A stretch of DNA of 64,000 nt from Karalla daura. Its lineage: Eukaryota; Chordata; Actinopteri; Chaetodontiformes; Leiognathidae. The translations under genes and the position numbers were made by a program. The notes under the pieces are model-generated. The model had not been told where the DNA came from. It did not search any database and was given only the letters and a program-made list of their open reading frames with translations. This document shows positions 41,319-54,700 of this stretch, in pieces. The stretch spans positions 1,849,001 through 1,913,000 of the forward strand of contig CM055192.1 in assembly GCA_029224185.1 (NCBI GenBank), in the 5' to 3' direction. Numbering within the stretch: the first letter of the stretch is position 1; the number at the start of each line of letters is the position of its first letter.

Positions 41319-42080
41319 TCACAAGGCGCACGGGTTTCTGGCCTGCCCCGCATGAGAGAGCACCAATGTTCCTACAAAACTGGAAAAAATAAGTTGTCTG
41401 CTGCTTAGGGTGTGGCTGTCAGCAGCGTGAAAAGAGCGAAACGAGAGCTGATTTTTAAGCGATCCTGCATGTCGGCCCGGTGCTAAGAAGAGGTTGGACA
41501 TGCCCAATGCTGAGGGGGCCCTTTCCCACTCTGCGAGTCTCCCAGGGACTGTGCCATCTGCTGGGGTGCATTGAAGCTGGACGCCTCATCACTTTGTATG
41601 ATCATGTGAGCAGAGGAGACATTGGAGCAGGTACCTGAGCACATGGTTGTCGAGAAATGGTGCTGCTGAAAAACCATACAACCTATCAGCGTGCAACTCG
41701 CTACACAAACACACCACAAGATTCTTCAATTTTTGAAATGAAAATGAAGTTTCAAAGTCAAAGTATGGCAACGTTGTTTGTGGAGTTCTATTTTTCCCTT
41801 TCATTCTTATGGGAAAAAGCCAAATTGGCCAAGTGAGAAACATTTGGCTCTATGGAGACTGCGCTTTCACCTATCTGGAATACGAGCTCACTGTCACTCC
41901 GTAGGGGAGAGTCTCCAGAATGCCATGACGCGATTTGATGTGTGTACCATGAAAACTGTGGCCACAGTCGCGAGGAGAAGTGTAACGTTTAACATTGATG
42001 GCAGTGGTGGGACAATGAATGGGGGCCTATGGAGAGAAAAGGCTGCACTGGGCCATACAATGAGGCTCGTCGTTTAAATT
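41319..42080 (+). repeat. Short 762-bp monomer (deletion at 41776/41777)
   Basis: Same deletion; TATTTTTCCCTTTC introduces a mismatch in the left hairpin arm. Confidence 0.9.
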
Positions 42081-43049
42081 TCACAAGGCGCACGGGTTTC
42101 TGGCCTGCCCCGTATGAGAGAGCACCAATGTTCCTACAAAACTGGAAAAAAGAATTTGTCTGCTGCGTAGGGTGTGGCTGGGAGCAGCGTGAAAAGAGCG
42201 AAACGAGAGCTGATTTTTAAGCGATCCCGCATGTCGCACGGGGCTATGAAGAGATTGGACATGCCCAATGCTGAGGGGGCCCTTTCCCACTCTGCAAGTC
42301 TCCCAGGGACTGTGCCATCTGCTGGGGTGCATTGAAGCTGGACGCCTCATCACTTTCTATGACCATGTGAGCAGAGGAGACATTGGAGCAGGTACCTGAG
42401 CACATGGTTGTCGAGAAATGGTGCTGCAGAAAAACCATACAACCTATCAGCGTGCAACTCGCTACACAAACACACCACAAGATTCTTCAATTTTTGAAAT
42501 GAAAATGAAGTTTCAAAGTCAAAGCATGGCAACGTTGCGAATGTTTGTTTGTGGAGTTCTTTTTTTCCCATTCATTCTTACGGGAAAAAGCCAAATTGGC
42601 CAAGTGAGAAACATTTGGCTCTATGGAGACTGCGCTTTCACCTATCTGGAATACGAGCTCACTGTCACGCCGTAGGGGATAGTCTCCAGAATGCCATGAC
42701 GCGATTTGGTGTGTGTACCATGAAAACTGTGGCCACAGTCGCGAGGAGAAGTGTAACGTTTAACATTGATGTCAGCGGTTGGAAATTGAATGGGGGCTTA
42801 AGGAGGGAAAAGGCTGCACTGGGCCTACGATGATGCTCGTCGCTTAAATTTCACATGGCGCACGGGTTTATGGCCTGCCCCGCATGAGAGAGCACCAATG
42901 TTCCTACAAAACTGGAAAAAATCATTTGTCTGCTGCTTTCGGTGTGGCTGTCAGCAGCGTGAAAAGAGTGAAACGAGAGCTGATTTTTAAGCGATCCTGC
43001 ATGTCGGCCCGGTGCTAAGAAGAGGTTGGACATGCCCAATGCTGAGGGG

Positions 43050-44170
43050 CCCTTTCCCACTCTGCGAGTCTCCCAGGGACTGTGCCATCTGCTGGGGTGC
43101 ATTGAAGCTGGACGCCTCATCACTTTGTATGATCATGTGAGCAGAGGAGACATTGGAGCAGGTACCTGAGCACATGGTTGTCGAGAAATGGTGCTGCTGA
43201 AAAACCATACAACCTATCAGCGTGCAACTCGCGACACAAACACACCACAAGATTCTTCCATTTTTGAAATGAAAATGAAGTTTCAAAGTCAAAGCATGGC
43301 AACGTTGCGAATGTTTGTTTGTGGAGTTCTTTTTTTCCCATTCATTCTTATGGGAAAAAGCCAAATTGGCCAAGTGAGAAACATTTGGCTCTATGGAGAC
43401 TGCGCTTTCACCTATCTGGAATACGAGCTCACTGTCACTCCGTAGGGGATAGTCTCCAGAATGCCATGACGCGATTTGGTGTTTGTACCATGAGAACTGT
43501 GGCCACAGTCGCGAGGAGAAGTGCAACGTTTAACATTGATGGCAGTGGTGGGACAATGAATGGGGGCTTATGGAGAGAAAAGGCTGCACTGGGCCATACG
43601 ATGAGGCTCGTCGATTAAATTTCACAAGGCGCACGGGTTTCTGGCCTGCCCCGCATGAGAGAGCACCAATGTTCCTACAAAACTGGAAAAAATAAGTTGT
43701 CTGCTGCTTAGGGTGTGGCTGTCAGCAGCGTGAAAAGAGCGAAACGAGAGCTGATTTTTAAGCGATCCTGCATGTCGGCCCGGTGCTAAGAAGAGGTTGG
43801 ACATGCCCAATGCTGAGGGGGCCCTTTCCCACTCTGCGAGTCTCCCAGGGACTGTGCCATCTGCTGGGGTGCATTGAAGCTGGACGCCTCATCACTTTGT
43901 ATGATCATGTGAGCAGAGGAGACATTGGAGCAGGTACCTGAGCACATGGTTGTCGAGAAATGGTGCTGCTGAAAAACCATACAACCTATCAGCGTGCAAC
44001 TCGCGACACAAACACACCACAAGATTCTTCCATTTTTGAAATGAAAATGAAGTTTCAAAGTCAAAGCATGGCAACGTTGCGAATGTTTGTTTGTGGAGTT
44101 CTTTTTTTCCCATTCATTCTTATGGGAAAAAGCCAAATTGGCCAAGTGAGAAACATTTGGCTCTATGGAG
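43050..44170 (+). repeat. Adjacent monomer duplication (772-bp offset)
   Basis: Private variants CAACTCGCGACACAAAC and GATTCTTCCATTTTTG occur at about 43228 and 43258 and again exactly 772 bp later. Identity at this offset starts after GAGGGGCCC against GAGGGGGCCC near 43045 and ends near 44175, where GCGATTTC replaces GCGCTTTC. The pair lies immediately to the left of the three 3847-bp blocks, and the second copy merges into the first of them. Confidence 0.8.
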
Positions 44171-47100
44171 ACTGCGATTTCACCTATCTGGAATACGAGC
44201 TCACTGTCACTCCGTAGGGGATAGTCTCCAGAATGCCATGACGCGATTTGGTGTTTGTACCATGAGAACTGTGGCCACAGTCGCGAGGAGAAGTGCAACG
44301 TTTAACATTGATGGCAGTGGTGGGACAATGAATGGGGGCTTATGGAGAGAAAAGGCTGCACTGGGCCATACGATGAGGCTCGTCGATTAAATTTCACAAG
44401 GCGCACGGGTTTCTGGCCTGCCCCGCATGAGAGAGCACCAATGTTCCTACAAAACTGGAAAAAATAAGTTGTCTGCTGCTTAGGGTGTGGCTGTCAGCAG
44501 CGTGAAAAGAGCGAAACGAGAGCTGATTTTTAAGCGATCCTGCATGTCGGCCCGGTGCTAAATAGAGGTTGGACATGCCCAATGCTGAGGGGGCCCTTTC
44601 CCACTCTGCGAGTCTCCCAGGGACTGTGCCATCTGCTGGGGTGCATTGAAGCTGGACGCCTCATCACTTTCTATGACCATGTGAGCAGAGGAGACATTGG
44701 AGCAGGTACCTGAGCACATGGTTGTCGAGAAATGGTGCTGCTGAAAAACCATACAACCTATCAGCGTGCAACTCGCTACACAAACACACCACAAGATTCT
44801 TCAATTTTTGAAATGAAAATGAAGTTTCAAAGTCAAAGTATGGCAACGTTGTTTGTGGAGTTCTGTTTTTCCCATTCATTCTTATGGGAAAAAGCCAAAT
44901 TGGCCAAGTGAGAAACATTTGGCTCTATGGAGACTGCGCTTTCACCTATCTGGAATACGAGCTCACTGTCACTCCGTAGGGGAGAGTCTCCAGAATGCCA
45001 TGACGCGATTTGATGTGTGTACCATGAAAACTGTGGCCACAGTCGCGAGGAGAAGTGTAACGTTTAACATTGATGGCAGTGGTGGGACAATGAATGGGGG
45101 CTTATGGAGAGAAAAGGCTGCACTGGGCCATACAATGAGGCTCGTCGTTTAAATTTCACAAGGCGCACGGGTTTCTGGCCTGCCCCGTATGAGAGAGCAC
45201 CAATGTTCCTACAAAACTGGAAAAAAGAATTTGTCTGCTGCGTAGGGTGTGGCTGGGAGCAGCGTGAAAAGAGCGAAACGAGAGCTGATTTTTAAGCGAT
45301 CCCGCATGTCGCACGGGGCTATGAAGAGATTGGACATGCCCAATGCTGAGGGGGCCCTTTCCCACTCTGCAAGTCTCCCAGGGACTGTGCCATCTGCTGG
45401 GGTGCATTGAAGCTGGACGCCTCATCACTTTCTATGACCATGTGAGCAGAGGAGACATTGGAGCAGGTACCTGAGCACATGGTTGTCGAGAAATGGTGCT
45501 GCAGAAAAACCATACAACCTATCAGCGTGCAACTCGCTACACAAACACACCACAAGATTCTTCAATTTTTGAAATGAAAATGAAGTTTCAAAGTCAAAGC
45601 ATGGCAACGTTGCGAATGTCTGTTTGTGGAGTTCTTTTTTTCCCATTCATTCTTACGGGAAAAAGCCAAATTGGCCAAGTGAGAAATATTTGGCTCTATG
45701 GAGACTGCGCTTTCACCTATCTGGAATACGAACTCACTGTCACGCCGTAGGGGATAGTCTCCAGAATGCCATGACGCGATTTGGTGTGTGTACCATGAAA
45801 ACTGTGGCCACAGTCGCGAGGAGAAGTGTAACGTTTAACATTGATGTCAGCGGTTGGAAATTGAATGGGGGCTAAAGGAGGGAAAAGGCTGCACTGGGCC
45901 TACGATGATGCTCGTCGCTTAAATTTCACATGGCGCACGGGTTTATGGCCTGCCCCGCATGAGAGAGCACCAATGTTCCTACAAGACTGGAAAAAAGAAT
46001 TTCTCTGCTGCGTAGGGTGTGGCTGGGAGCAGCGTGAAAAGAGCGAAACGAGAGCTGATTTTTAAGCGATCCCGCATTTCGGCGCGGTGCTACGAAGAGG
46101 TTGGACATGCCCAATGCTGAGGGCCCCTTTCCCACTCTGCGAGTCTCCCAGGGCCTGTGCCATCTGCTGGGGTGCATTGAAGCTGGACGCCTCATCACTT
46201 TGTATGACCATGTCAGCAGAGGAGACATTGGAGCAGGTACCTGAGCACATGGTCGTCGAGAAATGGTGCTGCTGAAAAACCAGACAACCTATCAGCGTGC
46301 AACTCGCTACACAAACACACCACAAGATTCTTCAATTTTTGAAATAAAAAAGAAGTTTCAAAGTCAAAGCATGGCAATGTTGCGAATGTTTGTTTGTGGA
46401 GTTCTGTTTTTCCCATTCATTCTTATGGGAAAAAGCCAAATTGGCCAAGTGAGAAACATTTGGCTCTATGGAGACTGCGCTTTCACCTATCTGGAATACG
46501 AACTCACTGTCACTCCGTAGGGGATAGTCTCCAGAATGCCATGACGCGATTTGGTGTGTGTACCATGAGAACTGTGGCCACAGTCGCGAGGAGAAGTGCA
46601 ACGTTTAACATTGATGGCAGTGGTGGGACAATGAATGGGGGCTTATGGAGAGAAAAGGCTGCACTGGGCCATACGATGAGGCTCGTCGTTTAAATTTCAC
46701 AAGGCGCACGGGTTTCTGGCCTGCCCCGCATGAGAGAGCACCAATGTTCCTACAAAACTGGAAAAAATAAGTTGTCTGCTGCTTAGGGTGTGGCTGGGAG
46801 CAGCGTGAAAAGAGCGAAACGAGAGCTGATTTTTAAGCGATCCCGCATGTCGGCCCGGTGCTATGAAGAGATTGGACATGCTCAATGCTGAGGGGGCCCT
46901 TTCCCACTCTGCGAGTCTCCCAGGGCCTGTGCCATCTGCTGGGGTGCATTGAAGCTGGACGCCTCATCACTTTGTATGACCATGTGAGCAGAGGAGACAT
47001 TGGAGCAGGTACCTGAGCACATGGTCGTCGAGAAATGGTGCTGCTGAAAAACCATACAACCTATCAGCGTGCAACTCGCTACACAAACACACCACAAGAT

Positions 47101-47899
47101 TCTTCAATTTTTGAAATGAAAATGAAGTTTCAAAGTCAAAGCATGGCAATGTTGCAAATGTTTGTTTGTGGAGTTCTGTTTTTCCCATTCATTCTTATGG
47201 GAAAAAGCCAAATTGGCCAAGTGAGAAACATTTGGCTCTATGGAGACTGCGCTTTCACCTATCTGGAATACAAACTCACTGTCACTCCGTAGGGGATAGT
47301 CTCCAGAATGCCATGACGCGATTTGGTGTGTGTACCATGAGAACTGTGGCCACAGTCGCGAGGAGAAGTGCAACGTTTAACATTGATGGCAGTGGTGGGA
47401 CAATGAATGGGGGCTTATGGAGAGAAAAGGCTGCACTGGGCCATACGATGAGGCTCGTCGTTTAAATTTCACAAGGCGCACGGGTTTCTGGCCTGCCCCG
47501 CATGAGAGAGCACCAATGTTCCTACAAAACTGGAAAAAATAAGTTGTCTGCTGCTTAGGGTGTGGCTGGGAGCAGCGTGAAAAGAGCGAAACGAGAGCTG
47601 ATTTTTAAGCGATCCCGCATGTCGGCCCGGTGCTATGAAGAGATTGGACATGCCCAATGCTGAGGGGGCCCTTTCCCACTCTGCGAGTCTCCCAGGGCCT
47701 GTGCCATCTGCTGGGGTGCATTGAAGCTGGACGCCTCATCACTTTGTATGACCATGTGAGCAGAGGAGACATTGGAGCAGGTACCTGAGCACATGGTCGT
47801 CGAGAAATGGTGCTGCTGAAAAACCATACAACCTATCAGCGTGCAACTCGCTACACAAACACACCACAAGATTCTTCAATTTTTGAATTAAAAAAGAAG
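44053..47899 (+). repeat. Five-unit higher-order repeat, copy 1 (3847 bp)
   Basis: First of three consecutive blocks with monomer lengths in the cycle 762, 770, 771, 772, 772 bp. The left boundary is set by the first shared variant run: before it the sequence reads GAAATGAAAATGAAG, while later copies read GAATTAAAAAAGAAG. The one difference I noticed from copies 2 and 3 is GCTAAATAGAGG instead of GCTAAGAAGAGG near 44560. Block limits are known only to within the shared stretch GTTTCAAAGTCAAAG. Confidence 0.88.
44394..45155 (+). repeat. Short 762-bp monomer of higher-order copy 1 (deletion at 44851/44852)
   Basis: Same deletion; a fixed position within the five-unit block. Confidence 0.9.
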
Positions 47900-50800
47900 T
47901 TTCAAAGTCAAAGCATGGCAACGTTGCGAATGTTTGTTTGTGGAGTTCTTTTTTTCCCATTCATTCTTATGGGAAAAAGCCAAATTGGCCAAGTGAGAAA
48001 CATTTGGCTCTATGGAGACTGCGATTTCACCTATCTGGAATACGAGCTCACTGTCACTCCGTAGGGGATAGTCTCCAGAATGCCATGACGCGATTTGGTG
48101 TTTGTACCATGAGAACTGTGGCCACAGTCGCGAGGAGAAGTGCAACGTTTAACATTGATGGCAGTGGTGGGACAATGAATGGGGGCTTATGGAGAGAAAA
48201 GGCTGCACTGGGCCATACGATGAGGCTCGTCGATTAAATTTCACAAGGCGCACGGGTTTCTGGCCTGCCCCGCATGAGAGAGCACCAATGTTCCTACAAA
48301 ACTGGAAAAAATAAGTTGTCTGCTGCTTAGGGTGTGGCTGTCAGCAGCGTGAAAAGAGCGAAACGAGAGCTGATTTTTAAGCGATCCTGCATGTCGGCCC
48401 GGTGCTAAGAAGAGGTTGGACATGCCCAATGCTGAGGGGGCCCTTTCCCACTCTGCGAGTCTCCCAGGGACTGTGCCATCTGCTGGGGTGCATTGAAGCT
48501 GGACGCCTCATCACTTTCTATGACCATGTGAGCAGAGGAGACATTGGAGCAGGTACCTGAGCACATGGTTGTCGAGAAATGGTGCTGCTGAAAAACCATA
48601 CAACCTATCAGCGTGCAACTCGCTACACAAACACACCACAAGATTCTTCAATTTTTGAAATGAAAATGAAGTTTCAAAGTCAAAGTATGGCAACGTTGTT
48701 TGTGGAGTTCTGTTTTTCCCATTCATTCTTATGGGAAAAAGCCAAATTGGCCAAGTGAGAAACATTTGGCTCTATGGAGACTGCGCTTTCACCTATCTGG
48801 AATACGAGCTCACTGTCACTCCGTAGGGGAGAGTCTCCAGAATGCCATGACGCGATTTGATGTGTGTACCATGAAAACTGTGGCCACAGTCGCGAGGAGA
48901 AGTGTAACGTTTAACATTGATGGCAGTGGTGGGACAATGAATGGGGGCTTATGGAGAGAAAAGGCTGCACTGGGCCATACAATGAGGCTCGTCGTTTAAA
49001 TTTCACAAGGCGCACGGGTTTCTGGCCTGCCCCGTATGAGAGAGCACCAATGTTCCTACAAAACTGGAAAAAAGAATTTGTCTGCTGCGTAGGGTGTGGC
49101 TGGGAGCAGCGTGAAAAGAGCGAAACGAGAGCTGATTTTTAAGCGATCCCGCATGTCGCACGGGGCTATGAAGAGATTGGACATGCCCAATGCTGAGGGG
49201 GCCCTTTCCCACTCTGCAAGTCTCCCAGGGACTGTGCCATCTGCTGGGGTGCATTGAAGCTGGACGCCTCATCACTTTCTATGACCATGTGAGCAGAGGA
49301 GACATTGGAGCAGGTACCTGAGCACATGGTTGTCGAGAAATGGTGCTGCAGAAAAACCATACAACCTATCAGCGTGCAACTCGCTACACAAACACACCAC
49401 AAGATTCTTCAATTTTTGAAATGAAAATGAAGTTTCAAAGTCAAAGCATGGCAACGTTGCGAATGTCTGTTTGTGGAGTTCTTTTTTTCCCATTCATTCT
49501 TACGGGAAAAAGCCAAATTGGCCAAGTGAGAAATATTTGGCTCTATGGAGACTGCGCTTTCACCTATCTGGAATACGAACTCACTGTCACGCCGTAGGGG
49601 ATAGTCTCCAGAATGCCATGACGCGATTTGGTGTGTGTACCATGAAAACTGTGGCCACAGTCGCGAGGAGAAGTGTAACGTTTAACATTGATGTCAGCGG
49701 TTGGAAATTGAATGGGGGCTAAAGGAGGGAAAAGGCTGCACTGGGCCTACGATGATGCTCGTCGCTTAAATTTCACATGGCGCACGGGTTTATGGCCTGC
49801 CCCGCATGAGAGAGCACCAATGTTCCTACAAGACTGGAAAAAAGAATTTCTCTGCTGCGTAGGGTGTGGCTGGGAGCAGCGTGAAAAGAGCGAAACGAGA
49901 GCTGATTTTTAAGCGATCCCGCATTTCGGCGCGGTGCTACGAAGAGGTTGGACATGCCCAATGCTGAGGGCCCCTTTCCCACTCTGCGAGTCTCCCAGGG
50001 CCTGTGCCATCTGCTGGGGTGCATTGAAGCTGGACGCCTCATCACTTTGTATGACCATGTCAGCAGAGGAGACATTGGAGCAGGTACCTGAGCACATGGT
50101 CGTCGAGAAATGGTGCTGCTGAAAAACCAGACAACCTATCAGCGTGCAACTCGCTACACAAACACACCACAAGATTCTTCAATTTTTGAAATAAAAAAGA
50201 AGTTTCAAAGTCAAAGCATGGCAATGTTGCGAATGTTTGTTTGTGGAGTTCTGTTTTTCCCATTCATTCTTATGGGAAAAAGCCAAATTGGCCAAGTGAG
50301 AAACATTTGGCTCTATGGAGACTGCGCTTTCACCTATCTGGAATACGAACTCACTGTCACTCCGTAGGGGATAGTCTCCAGAATGCCATGACGCGATTTG
50401 GTGTGTGTACCATGAGAACTGTGGCCACAGTCGCGAGGAGAAGTGCAACGTTTAACATTGATGGCAGTGGTGGGACAATGAATGGGGGCTTATGGAGAGA
50501 AAAGGCTGCACTGGGCCATACGATGAGGCTCGTCGTTTAAATTTCACAAGGCGCACGGGTTTCTGGCCTGCCCCGCATGAGAGAGCACCAATGTTCCTAC
50601 AAAACTGGAAAAAATAAGTTGTCTGCTGCTTAGGGTGTGGCTGGGAGCAGCGTGAAAAGAGCGAAACGAGAGCTGATTTTTAAGCGATCCCGCATGTCGG
50701 CCCGGTGCTATGAAGAGATTGGACATGCTCAATGCTGAGGGGGCCCTTTCCCACTCTGCGAGTCTCCCAGGGCCTGTGCCATCTGCTGGGGTGCATTGAA

Positions 50801-51746
50801 GCTGGACGCCTCATCACTTTGTATGACCATGTGAGCAGAGGAGACATTGGAGCAGGTACCTGAGCACATGGTCGTCGAGAAATGGTGCTGCTGAAAAACC
50901 ATACAACCTATCAGCGTGCAACTCGCTACACAAACACACCACAAGATTCTTCAATTTTTGAAATGAAAATGAAGTTTCAAAGTCAAAGCATGGCAATGTT
51001 GCAAATGTTTGTTTGTGGAGTTCTGTTTTTCCCATTCATTCTTATGGGAAAAAGCCAAATTGGCCAAGTGAGAAACATTTGGCTCTATGGAGACTGCGCT
51101 TTCACCTATCTGGAATACAAACTCACTGTCACTCCGTAGGGGATAGTCTCCAGAATGCCATGACGCGATTTGGTGTGTGTACCATGAGAACTGTGGCCAC
51201 AGTCGCGAGGAGAAGTGCAACGTTTAACATTGATGGCAGTGGTGGGACAATGAATGGGGGCTTATGGAGAGAAAAGGCTGCACTGGGCCATACGATGAGG
51301 CTCGTCGTTTAAATTTCACAAGGCGCACGGGTTTCTGGCCTGCCCCGCATGAGAGAGCACCAATGTTCCTACAAAACTGGAAAAAATAAGTTGTCTGCTG
51401 CTTAGGGTGTGGCTGGGAGCAGCGTGAAAAGAGCGAAACGAGAGCTGATTTTTAAGCGATCCCGCATGTCGGCCCGGTGCTATGAAGAGATTGGACATGC
51501 CCAATGCTGAGGGGGCCCTTTCCCACTCTGCGAGTCTCCCAGGGCCTGTGCCATCTGCTGGGGTGCATTGAAGCTGGACGCCTCATCACTTTGTATGACC
51601 ATGTGAGCAGAGGAGACATTGGAGCAGGTACCTGAGCACATGGTCGTCGAGAAATGGTGCTGCTGAAAAACCATACAACCTATCAGCGTGCAACTCGCTA
51701 CACAAACACACCACAAGATTCTTCAATTTTTGAATTAAAAAAGAAG
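47900..51746 (+). repeat. Five-unit higher-order repeat, copy 2 (3847 bp)
   Basis: Anchors 48241, 49003, 49773, 50544 and 51316. Every private variant I compared is shared with copy 3: GCGATTTCACC, the 10-bp deletion at 48698, CCCCGTATGAG, CTGCAGAAA with CTTACGGG, GGGGGCTAAAGG, GCATTTCGGCGCGG, ACCAGACAACC, GACATGCTCAATG and GTTGCAAATG. The near absence of differences implies a very recent amplification or a duplicated assembly path. Confidence 0.9.
48241..49002 (+). repeat. Short 762-bp monomer of higher-order copy 2 (deletion at 48698/48699)
   Basis: Exactly 3847 bp from the carrier in copy 1. Confidence 0.9.
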
Positions 51747-54700
51747 TTTCAAAGTCAAAGCATGGCAACGTTGCGAATGTTTGTTTGTGGAGTTCTTTTT
51801 TTCCCATTCATTCTTATGGGAAAAAGCCAAATTGGCCAAGTGAGAAACATTTGGCTCTATGGAGACTGCGATTTCACCTATCTGGAATACGAGCTCACTG
51901 TCACTCCGTAGGGGATAGTCTCCAGAATGCCATGACGCGATTTGGTGTTTGTACCATGAGAACTGTGGCCACAGTCGCGAGGAGAAGTGCAACGTTTAAC
52001 ATTGATGGCAGTGGTGGGACAATGAATGGGGGCTTATGGAGAGAAAAGGCTGCACTGGGCCATACGATGAGGCTCGTCGATTAAATTTCACAAGGCGCAC
52101 GGGTTTCTGGCCTGCCCCGCATGAGAGAGCACCAATGTTCCTACAAAACTGGAAAAAATAAGTTGTCTGCTGCTTAGGGTGTGGCTGTCAGCAGCGTGAA
52201 AAGAGCGAAACGAGAGCTGATTTTTAAGCGATCCTGCATGTCGGCCCGGTGCTAAGAAGAGGTTGGACATGCCCAATGCTGAGGGGGCCCTTTCCCACTC
52301 TGCGAGTCTCCCAGGGACTGTGCCATCTGCTGGGGTGCATTGAAGCTGGACGCCTCATCACTTTCTATGACCATGTGAGCAGAGGAGACATTGGAGCAGG
52401 TACCTGAGCACATGGTTGTCGAGAAATGGTGCTGCTGAAAAACCATACAACCTATCAGCGTGCAACTCGCTACACAAACACACCACAAGATTCTTCAATT
52501 TTTGAAATGAAAATGAAGTTTCAAAGTCAAAGTATGGCAACGTTGTTTGTGGAGTTCTGTTTTTCCCATTCATTCTTATGGGAAAAAGCCAAATTGGCCA
52601 AGTGAGAAACATTTGGCTCTATGGAGACTGCGCTTTCACCTATCTGGAATACGAGCTCACTGTCACTCCGTAGGGGAGAGTCTCCAGAATGCCATGACGC
52701 GATTTGATGTGTGTACCATGAAAACTGTGGCCACAGTCGCGAGGAGAAGTGTAACGTTTAACATTGATGGCAGTGGTGGGACAATGAATGGGGGCTTATG
52801 GAGAGAAAAGGCTGCACTGGGCCATACAATGAGGCTCGTCGTTTAAATTTCACAAGGCGCACGGGTTTCTGGCCTGCCCCGTATGAGAGAGCACCAATGT
52901 TCCTACAAAACTGGAAAAAAGAATTTGTCTGCTGCGTAGGGTGTGGCTGGGAGCAGCGTGAAAAGAGCGAAACGAGAGCTGATTTTTAAGCGATCCCGCA
53001 TGTCGCACGGGGCTATGAAGAGATTGGACATGCCCAATGCTGAGGGGGCCCTTTCCCACTCTGCAAGTCTCCCAGGGACTGTGCCATCTGCTGGGGTGCA
53101 TTGAAGCTGGACGCCTCATCACTTTCTATGACCATGTGAGCAGAGGAGACATTGGAGCAGGTACCTGAGCACATGGTTGTCGAGAAATGGTGCTGCAGAA
53201 AAACCATACAACCTATCAGCGTGCAACTCGCTACACAAACACACCACAAGATTCTTCAATTTTTGAAATGAAAATGAAGTTTCAAAGTCAAAGCATGGCA
53301 ACGTTGCGAATGTCTGTTTGTGGAGTTCTTTTTTTCCCATTCATTCTTACGGGAAAAAGCCAAATTGGCCAAGTGAGAAATATTTGGCTCTATGGAGACT
53401 GCGCTTTCACCTATCTGGAATACGAACTCACTGTCACGCCGTAGGGGATAGTCTCCAGAATGCCATGACGCGATTTGGTGTGTGTACCATGAAAACTGTG
53501 GCCACAGTCGCGAGGAGAAGTGTAACGTTTAACATTGATGTCAGCGGTTGGAAATTGAATGGGGGCTAAAGGAGGGAAAAGGCTGCACTGGGCCTACGAT
53601 GATGCTCGTCGCTTAAATTTCACATGGCGCACGGGTTTATGGCCTGCCCCGCATGAGAGAGCACCAATGTTCCTACAAGACTGGAAAAAAGAATTTCTCT
53701 GCTGCGTAGGGTGTGGCTGGGAGCAGCGTGAAAAGAGCGAAACGAGAGCTGATTTTTAAGCGATCCCGCATTTCGGCGCGGTGCTACGAAGAGGTTGGAC
53801 ATGCCCAATGCTGAGGGCCCCTTTCCCACTCTGCGAGTCTCCCAGGGCCTGTGCCATCTGCTGGGGTGCATTGAAGCTGGACGCCTCATCACTTTGTATG
53901 ACCATGTCAGCAGAGGAGACATTGGAGCAGGTACCTGAGCACATGGTCGTCGAGAAATGGTGCTGCTGAAAAACCAGACAACCTATCAGCGTGCAACTCG
54001 CTACACAAACACACCACAAGATTCTTCAATTTTTGAAATAAAAAAGAAGTTTCAAAGTCAAAGCATGGCAATGTTGCGAATGTTTGTTTGTGGAGTTCTG
54101 TTTTTCCCATTCATTCTTATGGGAAAAAGCCAAATTGGCCAAGTGAGAAACATTTGGCTCTATGGAGACTGCGCTTTCACCTATCTGGAATACGAACTCA
54201 CTGTCACTCCGTAGGGGATAGTCTCCAGAATGCCATGACGCGATTTGGTGTGTGTACCATGAGAACTGTGGCCACAGTCGCGAGGAGAAGTGCAACGTTT
54301 AACATTGATGGCAGTGGTGGGACAATGAATGGGGGCTTATGGAGAGAAAAGGCTGCACTGGGCCATACGATGAGGCTCGTCGTTTAAATTTCACAAGGCG
54401 CACGGGTTTCTGGCCTGCCCCGCATGAGAGAGCACCAATGTTCCTACAAAACTGGAAAAAATAAGTTGTCTGCTGCTTAGGGTGTGGCTGGGAGCAGCGT
54501 GAAAAGAGCGAAACGAGAGCTGATTTTTAAGCGATCCCGCATGTCGGCCCGGTGCTATGAAGAGATTGGACATGCTCAATGCTGAGGGGGCCCTTTCCCA
54601 CTCTGCGAGTCTCCCAGGGCCTGTGCCATCTGCTGGGGTGCATTGAAGCTGGACGCCTCATCACTTTGTATGACCATGTGAGCAGAGGAGACATTGGAGC

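Larger units (their letters stand above)
32843..42850 (+). repeat. Shuffled block with five-, six- and nine-unit relations
   Basis: No single period fits this stretch. Units 34386 and 35157 resemble 38233 and 39004 (offset 3847 bp). Units 35928, 36700 and 37462 resemble 40547, 41319 and 42081 (offset 4619 bp). Unit 33614 resembles 40547 (offset 6933 bp), sharing CAACTCACTACAC. This is what repeated unequal exchange out of register would leave. Confidence 0.6.

Noticed and set aside
42987..44298. Longer frames of 129-179 codons (for example at 17016, 20865, 22409, 23172, 34547, 42987 and 43786)
   Set aside because: Each arises from one stop-removing substitution or one-base indel in an ordinary monomer; none is shared across the array and none resembles a known protein.
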